Positions 8,565 through 17,889 of a DNA stretch of 64,000 bases are shown here, one piece after another (position 1 is the stretch's first letter; each line of letters begins with the position of its first letter). The translations under genes were made by a program, and so were the position numbers. The notes under the pieces are model-generated. The model did no database searches. It saw only the letters and a program-made list of their open reading frames with translations, and was not told the DNA's origin. Source of the DNA: JABCPH02 sp963524305 (GTDB lineage Bacteria; Fusobacteriota; Fusobacteriia; Fusobacteriales; Leptotrichiaceae); assembly GCA_963524305.1 (NCBI GenBank), contig CAURGH010000008.1, forward strand, positions 1 to 64,000, in the 5' to 3' direction.

Positions 8565-9780
8565 TGTACTCTCCTTTCTTTACTCCTCCAAAGCACGCAA
8601 AAATTCCTGTTCCAACGTGAGTAATGTATTCGTTTAATTTATCTTCATTTCCAAGACTATTTTGGATTTTAATAAATTGTTCAGGATCTTTTTGGAAACA
8701 TAAGAATAAAAGCCCAGCATCAAATTGACCACTTATTTCATCAATTCCATTTGAATATGAGAAAGCACGACGACATATTTTGGTACCAGCTTTTTTGGCA
8801 AGATATACATGAGAATCAATAGGAATTACAGGTTTTCCGTCTGAACCTTTTTTCTCTATATCAATTGTAGCAAATTCGTCTTTTTCTCCAAATGGAGCTC
8901 CACTTTCTTTATATCTCCCAAAAGTATTTTCCTGTTCTTGCAAGTTTGTACGATCCCAAGTTTCCAAGTGCATTTGAATACGTCTAACGATAAGGTATGT
9001 ACCATTTTTTAACCAGTTATCTTTATCATACCAAACGACATTTTTGAAATCATTTTCATTTTTGGGGTTTTCTGTACCATCTTTAAATCCAAATAAATTT
9101 CTTGGAGTTTCTTTTCCATTTCCAATTGGAAGAAATCCAGATTGTGTCCATTTTAAATCAATTAATGAACGTCCTTTACGTACAAGGTTTCTTACAGCAT
9201 GAAAAGCTACTTGAGCATCATCTGCACACGCTTGAATACAAATGTCCCCACCTTTATATTTATCTTTTATTTGATCTCTTGGAAAATGTGGTAAATCTTT
9301 AAATTCAGGTAATTTTTTACTGTCTAGTTTTAATTTATCAAGAAAAGTAGGACTTATTCCAAAAGTTACTGTTAATCTATAAGGATTTAATCCAACGGTT
9401 TCTCCCGTGTCTGCAGGTGGAAGCAGATGATTTTTAAGTTCAGGTGCAACTAGTTCTCCACTCATAAGTTTTTCTGTGTAATCAGTCCAGTTCTTAAACA
9501 TTTGCTTGACTTCTTCTAATTCAATAGAACGTAAATCAAGTACTGCAAAATAAACGTTTTTTTGAACTGGAGTTGCAATTCCAGATTGGTGTTCCCCATA
9601 AAATGAAATTTCTTCATTTCCAACAAGTTGTCCAGATGTACCATTTATCATTTTTGCTAAAACTCCACTAGCACCACTAGCTCCGATAGCAACTCCTGCT
9701 CCAGCTATACCAGCTTTTTTTAGAAAATCTCGACGAGATATTTTTTTTTCAAACCATTTTTTATCATTTTCGTTACTCAT
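8542..9780 (-). CDS. efeB: EfeB, Tat-exported Dyp-type heme peroxidase of iron uptake
   Basis: A 412-residue protein with a twin-arginine signal (SRRDFLKKAG at about residues 14-23, then a glycine/alanine-rich hydrophobic segment) followed by a Dyp-type peroxidase domain. The family GxxDG motif is present as GFKDGTENP near residue 230, and a candidate proximal heme histidine lies in IDSHVYL near 323. EfeB is proposed to oxidise ferrous iron or act on heme outside the membrane, feeding the EfeU permease. It sits between efeO and efeU and shares the operon with tatC and tatA, which can export it folded with its heme. Confidence 0.94.
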   Translation of the reverse strand: MSNENDKKWFEKKISRRDFLKKAGIAGAGVAIGASGASGVLAKMINGTSGQLVGNEEISFYGEHQSGIATPVQKNVYFAVLDLRSIELEEVKQMFKNWTDYTEKLMSGELVAPELKNHLLPPADTGETVGLNPYRLTVTFGISPTFLDKLKLDSKKLPEFKDLPHFPRDQIKDKYKGGDICIQACADDAQVAFHAVRNLVRKGRSLIDLKWTQSGFLPIGNGKETPRNLFGFKDGTENPKNENDFKNVVWYDKDNWLKNGTYLIVRRIQMHLETWDRTNLQEQENTFGRYKESGAPFGEKDEFATIDIEKKGSDGKPVIPIDSHVYLAKKAGTKICRRAFSYSNGIDEISGQFDAGLLFLCFQKDPEQFIKIQNSLGNEDKLNEYITHVGTGIFACFGGVKKGEYIGQKLFE

Positions 9781-9801
9781 TATTTTTACCTCTTTATTTA
9801 A

Positions 9802-10683
9802 TTATTTTCCACTTACATCCATAATGATACCCATTTGTGATAAAGGTTCACCTAATTTAGTTACAGCTTCAGCAAGAGCTTTTGTATCTTCTTTTGTAAG
9901 TTCTGTGTATAATTTGTAATGTTTGTCATCAGTCATGTATTTATTTAATAGATCATTTACAGCTTTAAATTCTGAATCTAAAGTTGCTACAAGTTTAGCA
10001 TCTTTTTTTTCAAGTTTAGGTCTAAATAATTCAAATATTTTTTGTGCTCCTTCAATGTTTGCTCTGAAATCATATAAATCGGTGTGAGAATAAACTTCTT
10101 CTTCCCCTGTTATTTTTGAAGTTGATACTTCGTTAAGTAAATCAATAGCACCTGTAACCATTAAATCTGGAGTAACTTCTACAGTAGCAATTTTTGCTTT
10201 TAATTCCTTAATATCTTTTACTAACTGATCAGCATATTTTTCTGTCCCTTTTGTTGTATTTTGCTCCCATAATATTCTTTCAATTCTATGAAAACCTCTC
10301 CATCCTTCTTCAGTTTTCTTTTCTTCTTTAAAATCAACTAAACGGAAATCTATGTTAACATCTGATTCCCCAAAACTTTCAGCAATAGGTTCTGATCTTT
10401 CATAAGACATACGAATTAACGGATATACTTTTTTAGCTTCTTCCAATTTTCCTTCTTTCAAAAGTTGTGCGAAATTTTCGGTATCCTTTAAAAGCATATC
10501 TATTTGATCTTCCACAAATTTTTTATACTCAGTAGTTTCTTTACTTAGATCTACTTTTCCATTTTTTTGTGATTGCTGCGAAACAGATGAATCTGCTTTT
10601 CCGTTATCTTTTGTTTCCCCATTTTTACCACAGCTTACTGCAATTAGTGCTCCTAATAATAATAAAATTCCTATTTTTTTCAT
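9802..10683 (-). CDS. efeO: EfeO/EfeM-type iron-uptake lipoprotein (M75 imelysin domain)
   Basis: A 293-residue lipoprotein. The start chosen is the ATG at 10683, which has a strong AGGAGG and opens with MKKIGILLLL and a lipobox LIAVSCG (lipidated Cys18); an in-frame extension upstream to 10833 lacks these signals. The M75/EfeO domain follows, with the HxxE metal motif as GFHRIERILWE near residue 130. No N-terminal cupredoxin domain is present, so it is the EfeM-like short form. It is the first gene of the operon efeO-efeB-efeU-tatC-tatA and should bind iron at the cell envelope. Confidence 0.92.
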   Translation of the reverse strand: MKKIGILLLLGALIAVSCGKNGETKDNGKADSSVSQQSQKNGKVDLSKETTEYKKFVEDQIDMLLKDTENFAQLLKEGKLEEAKKVYPLIRMSYERSEPIAESFGESDVNIDFRLVDFKEEKKTEEGWRGFHRIERILWEQNTTKGTEKYADQLVKDIKELKAKIATVEVTPDLMVTGAIDLLNEVSTSKITGEEEVYSHTDLYDFRANIEGAQKIFELFRPKLEKKDAKLVATLDSEFKAVNDLLNKYMTDDKHYKLYTELTKEDTKALAEAVTKLGEPLSQMGIIMDVSGK

Positions 10684-10711
10684 AAAAATCCTCCTATTTT
10701 TTGTTGTTATA

Positions 10712-10740
10712 ATTATACTTGTTATTTTTTTATTTGTAAA
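10712..10740 (-). promoter_or_regulatory. Sigma-70-type promoter of the efe-tat operon
   Basis: On the minus strand, TTTACA (10735-10740) and TATAAT (10712-10717) are separated by exactly 17 bases, about 30 bases upstream of the efeO start. I could not identify a convincing Fur box by eye. Confidence 0.65.
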
Positions 10741-10944
10741 GTAAAAATATTTGATTATTGAAATATTTTTTAAAAAAATAATAATTTTTTTGTAAAATAA
10801 GTAAAATAAAGATATACTTTTATCAGATTTCAAAAAATTTTATAAAAATATGAAAAAGTATGATATAATCTTAAATAAAATAGAATTTTAAGAAAATAAA
10901 AAATGAATAAATAAATTGATAATTTTTTAGAAAAGGAAGTAAAA

Positions 10945-13287
10945 ATGGAAAAAAGATACGATGTTTTAGAATTTTACAAAATAGTTAATGAGCTTATCGA
11001 TTTATCAAGATTGGAAAATACGAAGGAAAAATTTTTAGATATAGATATCATTAAAGAAAAATCAACTTTGGATAAAGAGTTGATGTTAATGGGAGAAATG
11101 ATAGATTTTTACAAGTATGATGATGGTTTTGAACTGTCTGGATTATCGGATATTCAAAGATTTATGAGAAATGTTGAAGTGATTGGATCATACTTGAGTT
11201 CTGAAGATTTAGCAAATTTGAAGAGAAATTTGACAATTTTTAGGGTTTCAAAAAGTCGAGCTAAAAATGTGCGTGATAAATATAAGAATATTTGGCAATT
11301 GTTTGCAAATGTTGAGGAAGTTAAGGATATTGAGCAATTTATTGATGATGCGGTTAGAGAAGATGGGACATTGAAGGATGATGCATCACTTGGATTGAGA
11401 GATGTTCGTAGACAAAAGCAAAATATAAATGCGAATATTAAAGAAAAATTTGATGACTTAATGAATGGGAAAGATACGCAAAAGGCGGTTTCAGAGAGAA
11501 TTATTACTCAAAGAAATGATAGATTTGTAATTGCGGTGAAAACTGATTTTAAAGGTTTGATTAAAGGGATTGAGCATGATAGATCAGCTACGGGGAGTAC
11601 TGTTTACATTGAGCCATTGAATGTTGTTTCGTTGAATAATAAGTTGAGAGAGTATGAGGCGAGAGAAAGAGAAGAAATTAGGAAAATTTTACTTAGGTTG
11701 ACAGAGTTGATTCGTGGTAGAAAAGAGGAAATTTTAGAAATAAAGGAAATTTTGGAAAAATTAGATTTTATTGATGCAAAAACGAATTATGGAATTTCTA
11801 AAAAGGCAATAATTCCTAAAATTATTAATAAAGAATATTTAAAATTGGTTGAAGCTCGACATCCACTGATTGATGAAAATGTGGTTGTGCCAATTAATTT
11901 TGAGCTTGGAAATCCTGAGAGTATAATGCTTATTACAGGTCCGAATACTGGAGGGAAAACGGTTACACTAAAAGTTGCGGGGTTGTTGACGATAATGGCG
12001 CTTTCCGGGATACCTATTCCTGCTGGAGAAAAGACAGAAATTGGACATTTTCAAAATGTATTGGCTGATATTGGAGATGAGCAGAGTTTGGAGCAAAATT
12101 TGTCGTCATTTTCAGGACATGTTAGCAAAATTAAGGATATTATGGAGCATGCAAGCAGTAAATCGCTTGTGTTGATGGATGAGCTTGGAAGTGGGACTGA
12201 TCCGATGGAAGGAGCTGCGTTTGCAATGTCGATTATTGATTATTTGAATAAGAAACACGTAACTTCGATAATTACGACACATTATAGTGAAGTCAAGGCT
12301 CATGCGTTTAATTCGACTGGGATAAAAAGTGCTTCGATGGAATTTGATGTGGAAACGTTGTCGCCTACGTATAGATTATTGGAGGGAATTCCTGGAGAAA
12401 GTAATGCGTTGATTATTGCAAGAAAATATGGGATTAGTGATGAAATCATTGAAAATGCGAAAACTTACATAAGTGAGGAAAATCAAAAAGTAGAGGAAAT
12501 GATTAAGTCGATTAAAGAGAAAAACGATGAGCTAGAAACTTTGAAAGCTGAATTGGAAAATTCTAAAAGAGAATTGGAAGAGCAAAAATCAGATTATAAT
12601 CAAAAATTGACGCAGTTGGAAAATGAGAAAAATAACGTAATTAAAAAGGCATATGAAGAAGCTGATGAATATTTGAAAAATGTTCAGGCAAAGGCTAGAA
12701 GTCTGGTTGATAAAATTAGTAAGGACGAGTTGAAGAAGGAAGAAGCGAAGAGTACGCAAAGAAGTCTGAATATGCTTAGAAATTCGTTCATTGAGGATAA
12801 GAAGAAAAATGTTAAAGAGAAAAAAGTGTTTTCTAAAGACATCGATATTCATGAAGGAGAAGAAGTGCTGGTAAAATCATTGAATCAAAATGGAAAAGTA
12901 CTTCGTGTAATGGCTGATGCTGGAAATGTTCAAGTTCAAGCGGGAATTTTAAAATTAGTTGTTCCTATTGAAGATATTTTGAAGATTAAGAAGAAAAAGG
13001 TTAATAAATTTAAGAATTTTGCTTCATTGAAACGAACTTCACAAGTTCGAGGAGAAATTGATTTACGTGGAATGACAGCTGATGAAGCGATTGCTGATTT
13101 GGAAACATATTTGGATAGAGCGATGTTAACTGGATATCATGAGGTTTATATCATTCATGGAAAAGGAACAATGGTTTTGAGAAAAAAAATACACGAATAT
13201 TTAAGAACTTCAAAATATGTAACAGAATTTAAAGATGCCAATCAAAATGAAGGTGGAATTGGGTGTACAGTGGCTACTTTGAAATAA
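10945..13287 (+). CDS. mutS2: Endonuclease MutS2
   Basis: A 780-residue MutS2. In order it has a helical lever/clamp region, the MutS-type ATPase with Walker A GPNTGGKT near residue 331 and Walker B LVLMDELGSGTDP near 408, a glutamate/lysine-rich coiled coil at about 515-600, and a C-terminal Smr nuclease domain (IDLRGMTADEA near 705, IIHGKGTMVLR near 745). MutS2 proteins suppress homologous recombination and, in some bacteria, rescue collided ribosomes. The start has an AGGAAG ribosome-binding site. The Septu-like pair follows immediately on the same strand. Confidence 0.96.
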   Translation: MEKRYDVLEFYKIVNELIDLSRLENTKEKFLDIDIIKEKSTLDKELMLMGEMIDFYKYDDGFELSGLSDIQRFMRNVEVIGSYLSSEDLANLKRNLTIFRVSKSRAKNVRDKYKNIWQLFANVEEVKDIEQFIDDAVREDGTLKDDASLGLRDVRRQKQNINANIKEKFDDLMNGKDTQKAVSERIITQRNDRFVIAVKTDFKGLIKGIEHDRSATGSTVYIEPLNVVSLNNKLREYEAREREEIRKILLRLTELIRGRKEEILEIKEILEKLDFIDAKTNYGISKKAIIPKIINKEYLKLVEARHPLIDENVVVPINFELGNPESIMLITGPNTGGKTVTLKVAGLLTIMALSGIPIPAGEKTEIGHFQNVLADIGDEQSLEQNLSSFSGHVSKIKDIMEHASSKSLVLMDELGSGTDPMEGAAFAMSIIDYLNKKHVTSIITTHYSEVKAHAFNSTGIKSASMEFDVETLSPTYRLLEGIPGESNALIIARKYGISDEIIENAKTYISEENQKVEEMIKSIKEKNDELETLKAELENSKRELEEQKSDYNQKLTQLENEKNNVIKKAYEEADEYLKNVQAKARSLVDKISKDELKKEEAKSTQRSLNMLRNSFIEDKKKNVKEKKVFSKDIDIHEGEEVLVKSLNQNGKVLRVMADAGNVQVQAGILKLVVPIEDILKIKKKKVNKFKNFASLKRTSQVRGEIDLRGMTADEAIADLETYLDRAMLTGYHEVYIIHGKGTMVLRKKIHEYLRTSKYVTEFKDANQNEGGIGCTVATLK

Positions 13288-13325
13288 TTTTTTAGAATTT
13301 AGGAATAAAGGGATGATTAAAATAT

Positions 13326-14573
13326 ATGAAAATTGAGAAAATTTATATTTCTAATTATAAAAATTTGAAAAATTTGGAAATGGATTTTAAGAAAGATAAT
13401 AAGATTTTAGATTTAGTTGTCTTGACTGGATCGAATGGAAGTGGAAAAACTCGTATACTGGAGTGTATACTCAATTGTTTTGAAAATTATATAAATTCTA
13501 ATTATAGAGAAGACAAAAATCAATTGGATATTTATTTTCAAGAAAATGAGAAAAAATGTTTTAATGATAGTTTTGATTTAGAAATGTTTTTTAAAGTATT
13601 GAACAGGTATAACTGGAAGAAAGTAGAACCTTTTGTGCTGGGAGATAACTATAAAAAGGATGATTTTTTTGAAAAAGGAAAAATGTTGAAAGAAAAATTA
13701 GAAGTACTTCCTAAAATAATTTATGTTCCGACTGAAATAAATTTCCAAAAAATGGATACAGCATCGACAACTTTAGTTCAAAAATATAGATTTATTAATA
13801 TTGTAGACACAAATTTGATAAAAGACATTCCTTCTTTCATTGCTACAAAAATAATTACTGCGATATTTCAAAACAAAAATGAAAAAGTTGGAGATGTGCA
13901 GAAAAAGGTTTTTGATGAGATAAATGAAATATTTGAAATTTTGGAGATAAATGTGAAAGTTGAAGATATTTCACAAGATGGTAGAAATATACCAATTTTT
14001 AAAAATTCAGCAGGAGAAAAGTTTGACATAAATGAACTTTCTTCTGGGGAAAAACAGTTGTTTTTACGAACATTGGCAATAAAAATGGTGAATCCTGAAA
14101 ATTCAATTATTTTGATTGATGAACCTGAGCTTTCGTTACATCCGAAGTGGCAGCAACAAATTGTCGATGTTTATAAAAAAATTGGGAAGAATAACCAGAT
14201 AATTATTGCAACACATTCTCCGCATATTTTGGGGAGTGTAAAAAAAGAAAATATTATCTTATTAGATAGAAGCGATGATGGCAAAATTATGATTAAGACT
14301 GATGAAGATTTATATGATTCTTATGGACAGCCGACAGATAGAGTGTTGAAGGACATTATGGGATTGGAAAGCACTCGTAATCCAAAAATATTTAAATTAT
14401 TGGAAGAAGCTGAGGAATTGATAGATAAGAATGAATATGAAAGTGAAAAATTTAAAAATAAATATAATGAGTTGAGGGAAATGTTAGGAAGTAAAGATGA
14501 AGATTTACTTTTGATGGATATGGATATTCAAATTAGGAAAAAAAGAGGCTCTAAAAATGTTGAAAATAAATAA
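13326..14573 (+). CDS. ptuA: AAA-type ATPase of a Septu-like defence pair (PtuA-like)
   Basis: A 415-residue ABC/SMC-like ATPase (AAA_15/AAA_21 type). Visible motifs are Walker A GSNGSGKT near residue 36, signature ELSSGEKQ near 236, Walker B IILIDEPELSLHP near 260 and the switch histidine in IIATHSPHILG near 295. No TOPRIM domain follows, which separates it from OLD/GajA nucleases. The next gene overlaps its end by 17 bases and encodes an HNH protein of the PtuB type. An ATPase plus HNH pair is the composition of Septu anti-phage systems, where the ATPase holds or regulates the nuclease. Both genes sit between housekeeping genes mutS2 and cysS, as an inserted cassette would. Confidence 0.75.
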   Translation: MKIEKIYISNYKNLKNLEMDFKKDNKILDLVVLTGSNGSGKTRILECILNCFENYINSNYREDKNQLDIYFQENEKKCFNDSFDLEMFFKVLNRYNWKKVEPFVLGDNYKKDDFFEKGKMLKEKLEVLPKIIYVPTEINFQKMDTASTTLVQKYRFINIVDTNLIKDIPSFIATKIITAIFQNKNEKVGDVQKKVFDEINEIFEILEINVKVEDISQDGRNIPIFKNSAGEKFDINELSSGEKQLFLRTLAIKMVNPENSIILIDEPELSLHPKWQQQIVDVYKKIGKNNQIIIATHSPHILGSVKKENIILLDRSDDGKIMIKTDEDLYDSYGQPTDRVLKDIMGLESTRNPKIFKLLEEAEELIDKNEYESEKFKNKYNELREMLGSKDEDLLLMDMDIQIRKKRGSKNVENK

Positions 14574-15171
14574 AAAAGAGGAACCGGAGTTTTTTTCAAA
14601 GTTTAAAAAGAAAGAGAAACCTAAAAATTGGGGAGATTTTGATTTTAGGCTAAAAAATGAATTGAAAGAATATATGTTGGAAAATGAACAGAAAATTGGA
14701 AAAGAGAAATATTGTCCATATTGTGAATTAAAAATTTTATTGGAAAATAGTCAGATAGAACATTTGAAACCGAAAGATAAATTTCCAGAATTATTTTCTA
14801 ATTATGAAAATTTTATAGTTGGATGTGTGGATAAAAAAACTTGTGGGCAAGCAAAAGGTAATAAGTGGGACAGATTATTTATCAATCCAGTTATGGAAAA
14901 TCCACAAGAATATTTTTCTTACAGATTAAGAACAGGCGAAATAATACCTAAGATAGATAACGGATTAGAATATAAAAAAGCTATAAAAACAATTGAAATT
15001 TTGAATTTAAATGAAAGAAAATTATGTGATTATAGAAAAGTTTATATAAATCAGATAATAAATATTTCTAAAAATTTGAAAGAAGAAGAGAAAATAGAAA
15101 TTATAAAATATTTTGATGAATTTCCAACATTGAAGGAATTTTTGATAGAGAATATTGAAATTTTGAAATAA
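14557..15171 (+). CDS. ptuB: HNH endonuclease of a Septu-like defence pair (PtuB-like)
   Basis: A 204-residue protein with the TIGR02646/PtuB arrangement: CPYCE near residue 52, the HNH core QIEHLKPKDKFPEL near 66-79, then NFIVGC...CGQAKGNKWD near 86-107, which supplies further cysteines and the terminal HNH residues. The CxxC pairs should bind structural zinc. It overlaps the ATPase gene by 17 bases, so the two are translationally coupled. In Septu the HNH subunit is the nuclease effector. No reverse transcriptase or retron RNA is seen nearby. Family assignment is good; activity against phage is inferred. Confidence 0.75.
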   Translation: MLKINKKEEPEFFSKFKKKEKPKNWGDFDFRLKNELKEYMLENEQKIGKEKYCPYCELKILLENSQIEHLKPKDKFPELFSNYENFIVGCVDKKTCGQAKGNKWDRLFINPVMENPQEYFSYRLRTGEIIPKIDNGLEYKKAIKTIEILNLNERKLCDYRKVYINQIINISKNLKEEEKIEIIKYFDEFPTLKEFLIENIEILK

Positions 15172-15260
15172 AAATTTTAGTATTTTAGAAATAGATTTTA
15201 TGATAAAATAATAAGCGATAAAATATAAATAAAAGTTTTCAGAAACAGGGAGAATAAAAA

Positions 15261-16718
15261 ATGAAACTTTACAATACAATGACAAATAAATTAGAAGAAT
15301 TTAAGACGATAGAAGAGAATAAAGTAAAAATGTATGTTTGTGGGCCTACGGTTTATAATTACATACATTTAGGAAATGCACGTCCAATTGTAGTATTTGA
15401 TACACTGGCGAGGTATTTTAAGTATAAGGGGTTAGAAGTCGATTTTGTGCAAAATTTTACGGATGTGGATGATAAGATTATAAATCGGGCAAATGAAGAA
15501 GGGATTACACCTGAAGAACTGACGCTTAAGTATATTAATGGATTTTTTGAGGATACAGAAGCATTGAATATACTGAAAGATGTGAAAAGACCGAAAGTAA
15601 CGGAAAATATGGATGAAATCATTGATATTATTAAGAAATTGATTGAGAACGGTTTTGCGTATGAGAAAGATGGAAATGTATTTTTTAAAGTGAAAAAATA
15701 CGAAGACTATGGAAAGTTATCAAATCAGAAAATTGATGAGTTGGAAACAGGAATTAGGGTTTCGATTGCGGAAGATAAGGATGATCCATTGGATTTTGCG
15801 TTGTGGAAAAAGAAGAAGGATGGAGAGATTTATTGGGATTCACCTTGGGGGCAGGGAAGACCTGGATGGCACATTGAGTGTAGTGCAATGTCAAAAAAAT
15901 ATTTGGGAAACACGTTTGATATTCATGGTGGAGGACAAGATTTAATTTTTCCACATCATGAAAATGAGATTGCTCAGAGTAGATGTGCATATCATGGAGA
16001 ATTTGCAAGATATTGGCTTCATAATGGGTTTGTTCAAGTTGATGGAGATAAAATGTCTAAATCTTTGGGAAACTTCTTTTTACTAAGAGAAGTTTTGGAG
16101 AAATTTTCTGGGAATGTTGTGAGATTATTTATTTTGAGTACGCATTACAGAAAGCCAATTAATTTTTCATTTGAGAATATGGAAGATACGAAAAAAACTT
16201 TGCAAAATGTGGTTAATTCGATTAATAAATTTGAAGAAACTATTGAGAAATTTTCTGGAAGTGAGAAAAAAGGAGAAGTTTCTTCGGAAATTGAAAAATT
16301 TGTTCAAAGTGTAAATGATTTTGATAAAAAATTTGCGAGTGCAATGGATGAGGATATGAATACACCACAAGCGTTGTCGACAATTTTTAATCAGATTCGT
16401 GAGACAAATAAATTTGTGGATGAAGTATTTAAAAATGGTAAAGTTACATTTGAAGATATGGAAGCATTGAAAAAATCTTACGATTCATTGAAAATGAAAT
16501 TGGAAAATGTGTTTGGAATTGATTTAGTAATTGAGAAAAAATTAGATAATAGTAGCGAATTAACAAATAATTTGATAGAATTGTTGTTGAAATTGAGAAG
16601 CGATGCAAGAAGAGAGAAAAATTTCAAATTGTCAGATGAGATTCGTGATGAATTGAAGAAACTTGGAGTTGTGATAAAGGACAATAAAGATGGGCTAACG
16701 AGTTTTGAAATAGAATAA
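15261..16718 (+). CDS. cysS: Cysteinyl-tRNA synthetase
   Basis: A 485-residue class I aminoacyl-tRNA synthetase that charges tRNA-Cys in the cytoplasm. The HIGH-type motif is YIHLGNAR near residue 35 and the KMSKS motif is DKMSKSLGNFF near 264. Zinc-ligand positions appear as C28 in MYVCGPTVYNYIHLG and the WHIECSAMS and HHENEIAQS blocks typical of CysRS. Length is normal. An SD-like AGGGAG lies 8 bases before the start. It follows the defence pair and precedes mreB. Confidence 0.97.
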   Translation: MKLYNTMTNKLEEFKTIEENKVKMYVCGPTVYNYIHLGNARPIVVFDTLARYFKYKGLEVDFVQNFTDVDDKIINRANEEGITPEELTLKYINGFFEDTEALNILKDVKRPKVTENMDEIIDIIKKLIENGFAYEKDGNVFFKVKKYEDYGKLSNQKIDELETGIRVSIAEDKDDPLDFALWKKKKDGEIYWDSPWGQGRPGWHIECSAMSKKYLGNTFDIHGGGQDLIFPHHENEIAQSRCAYHGEFARYWLHNGFVQVDGDKMSKSLGNFFLLREVLEKFSGNVVRLFILSTHYRKPINFSFENMEDTKKTLQNVVNSINKFEETIEKFSGSEKKGEVSSEIEKFVQSVNDFDKKFASAMDEDMNTPQALSTIFNQIRETNKFVDEVFKNGKVTFEDMEALKKSYDSLKMKLENVFGIDLVIEKKLDNSSELTNNLIELLLKLRSDARREKNFKLSDEIRDELKKLGVVIKDNKDGLTSFEIE

Positions 16719-16846
16719 AAGTAAAAAAAAATTAAAAATAATAAAATTTATAGTAGTTTTTATGAAAAATTATGATATAATTATAAATAAATAAATTTTT
16801 TAATAAAAAAGAAAAAATGAAAATAATAAAAAAATTAGGAGGAAAA

Positions 16847-17878
16847 ATGGGAGTATTTGATGCTTTTAGAATATTCAGGGTAAATAAAAGTATATCTATA
16901 GACTTAGGAACAGCAAACATACTAATTTATGACAAGCAAAGAAAAAAAATTGTTTTAAATGAGCCTTCAGTAGTGGCGAGAGACAGAAAGACTAGAAAAA
17001 TAATAGCAGTTGGTAAAGAAGCAAGAGAAATGTTGGGGAAAACACCTGCTAGTATTGAAGCTATAAAACCATTGCAAGATGGAGTAATCGCTGATATTGA
17101 TTCTACAACAGAAATGATAAGTCATTTCATTCACAAAATTTATGGAAATTCATTGTTCAAGCCAGAAGTAATGATTTGTGTACCAATTGAAGTAACAAGT
17201 GTTGAAAGAAAAGCATTGTTTGATGCGGTAAAAGGTGCAAAAAAAACATACATTATCGAAGAAGGAAGAGCTGCAATTATCGGTTCTGGAGTAGATATTT
17301 CACAACCAGAAGGAAGCATGGTAATCGATATAGGTGGAGGTTCTACTGATATCGCAATATTGTCATTAGATGAAATTATTGCTAGTAAATCAATTAGAGT
17401 TGCTGGGAATAAATTTGATGAAGATATCGTAAAATATGTTAAAAGAAAATATAATTTGTTAATTGGAGACAGAACAGCTGAAAAAATTAAAAAAGAATTG
17501 GCAACTGCATTAAAAGTACAAAATCCAGAAGTTCTTGAAATTAAAGGTAGAGATCTGGAATCAGGAATACCACAAACAGTTGAAATTAATTCTAATGAAA
17601 TTTATGAAGCGATTGAAGATTCATTATTCAAAATTGTTGCTGCGACAAAAGAAGTGTTGGAAAAATGTCCGCCTGAATTAGCAGCAGATATTTTAGATAA
17701 TGGAATTGTTATGACTGGTGGAGGTTCGTTAATTAGAGAATTTATTGATATGATGGAAAAAGAAATTAGCATAAAAGTACACTTATCACCGAATCCATTA
17801 GATTCTGTAGTGTTAGGTGGAGGAGCCGCTTTTGATAATAAAAAATTATTGAGAACATTACAAATGAGAGAAAATTAA
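16847..17878 (+). CDS. mreB: Rod shape-determining protein MreB
   Basis: A 343-residue actin-like protein. The start chosen is the ATG at 16847, which has AGGAGG 4 bases upstream; an in-frame ATG 30 bases earlier has no such site. The nucleotide-binding phosphate loops are visible as IDLGTANILIY near residue 14 and VIDIGGGSTDIAIL near 162, with MTGGGSLIREF near 290. MreB forms membrane-bound filaments that guide lateral wall synthesis in rods. It is followed 12 bases later by the delta-prime-like gene. No mreC or mreD is adjacent. Confidence 0.96.
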   Translation: MGVFDAFRIFRVNKSISIDLGTANILIYDKQRKKIVLNEPSVVARDRKTRKIIAVGKEAREMLGKTPASIEAIKPLQDGVIADIDSTTEMISHFIHKIYGNSLFKPEVMICVPIEVTSVERKALFDAVKGAKKTYIIEEGRAAIIGSGVDISQPEGSMVIDIGGGSTDIAILSLDEIIASKSIRVAGNKFDEDIVKYVKRKYNLLIGDRTAEKIKKELATALKVQNPEVLEIKGRDLESGIPQTVEINSNEIYEAIEDSLFKIVAATKEVLEKCPPELAADILDNGIVMTGGGSLIREFIDMMEKEISIKVHLSPNPLDSVVLGGGAAFDNKKLLRTLQMREN

Positions 17879-17889
17879 TAATTGAAATT

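Noticed and set aside
10683..10833. N-terminal extension of EfeO to the upstream in-frame ATG
   Set aside because: The extension would bury the lipoprotein signal 50 residues inside the protein, and the promoter and AGGAGG lie within it.
13288..15260. Retron association for the PtuA/PtuB-like pair
   Set aside because: Some retrons carry this ATPase/HNH pair, but there is no reverse transcriptase gene and no room for a retron RNA between mutS2 and cysS.
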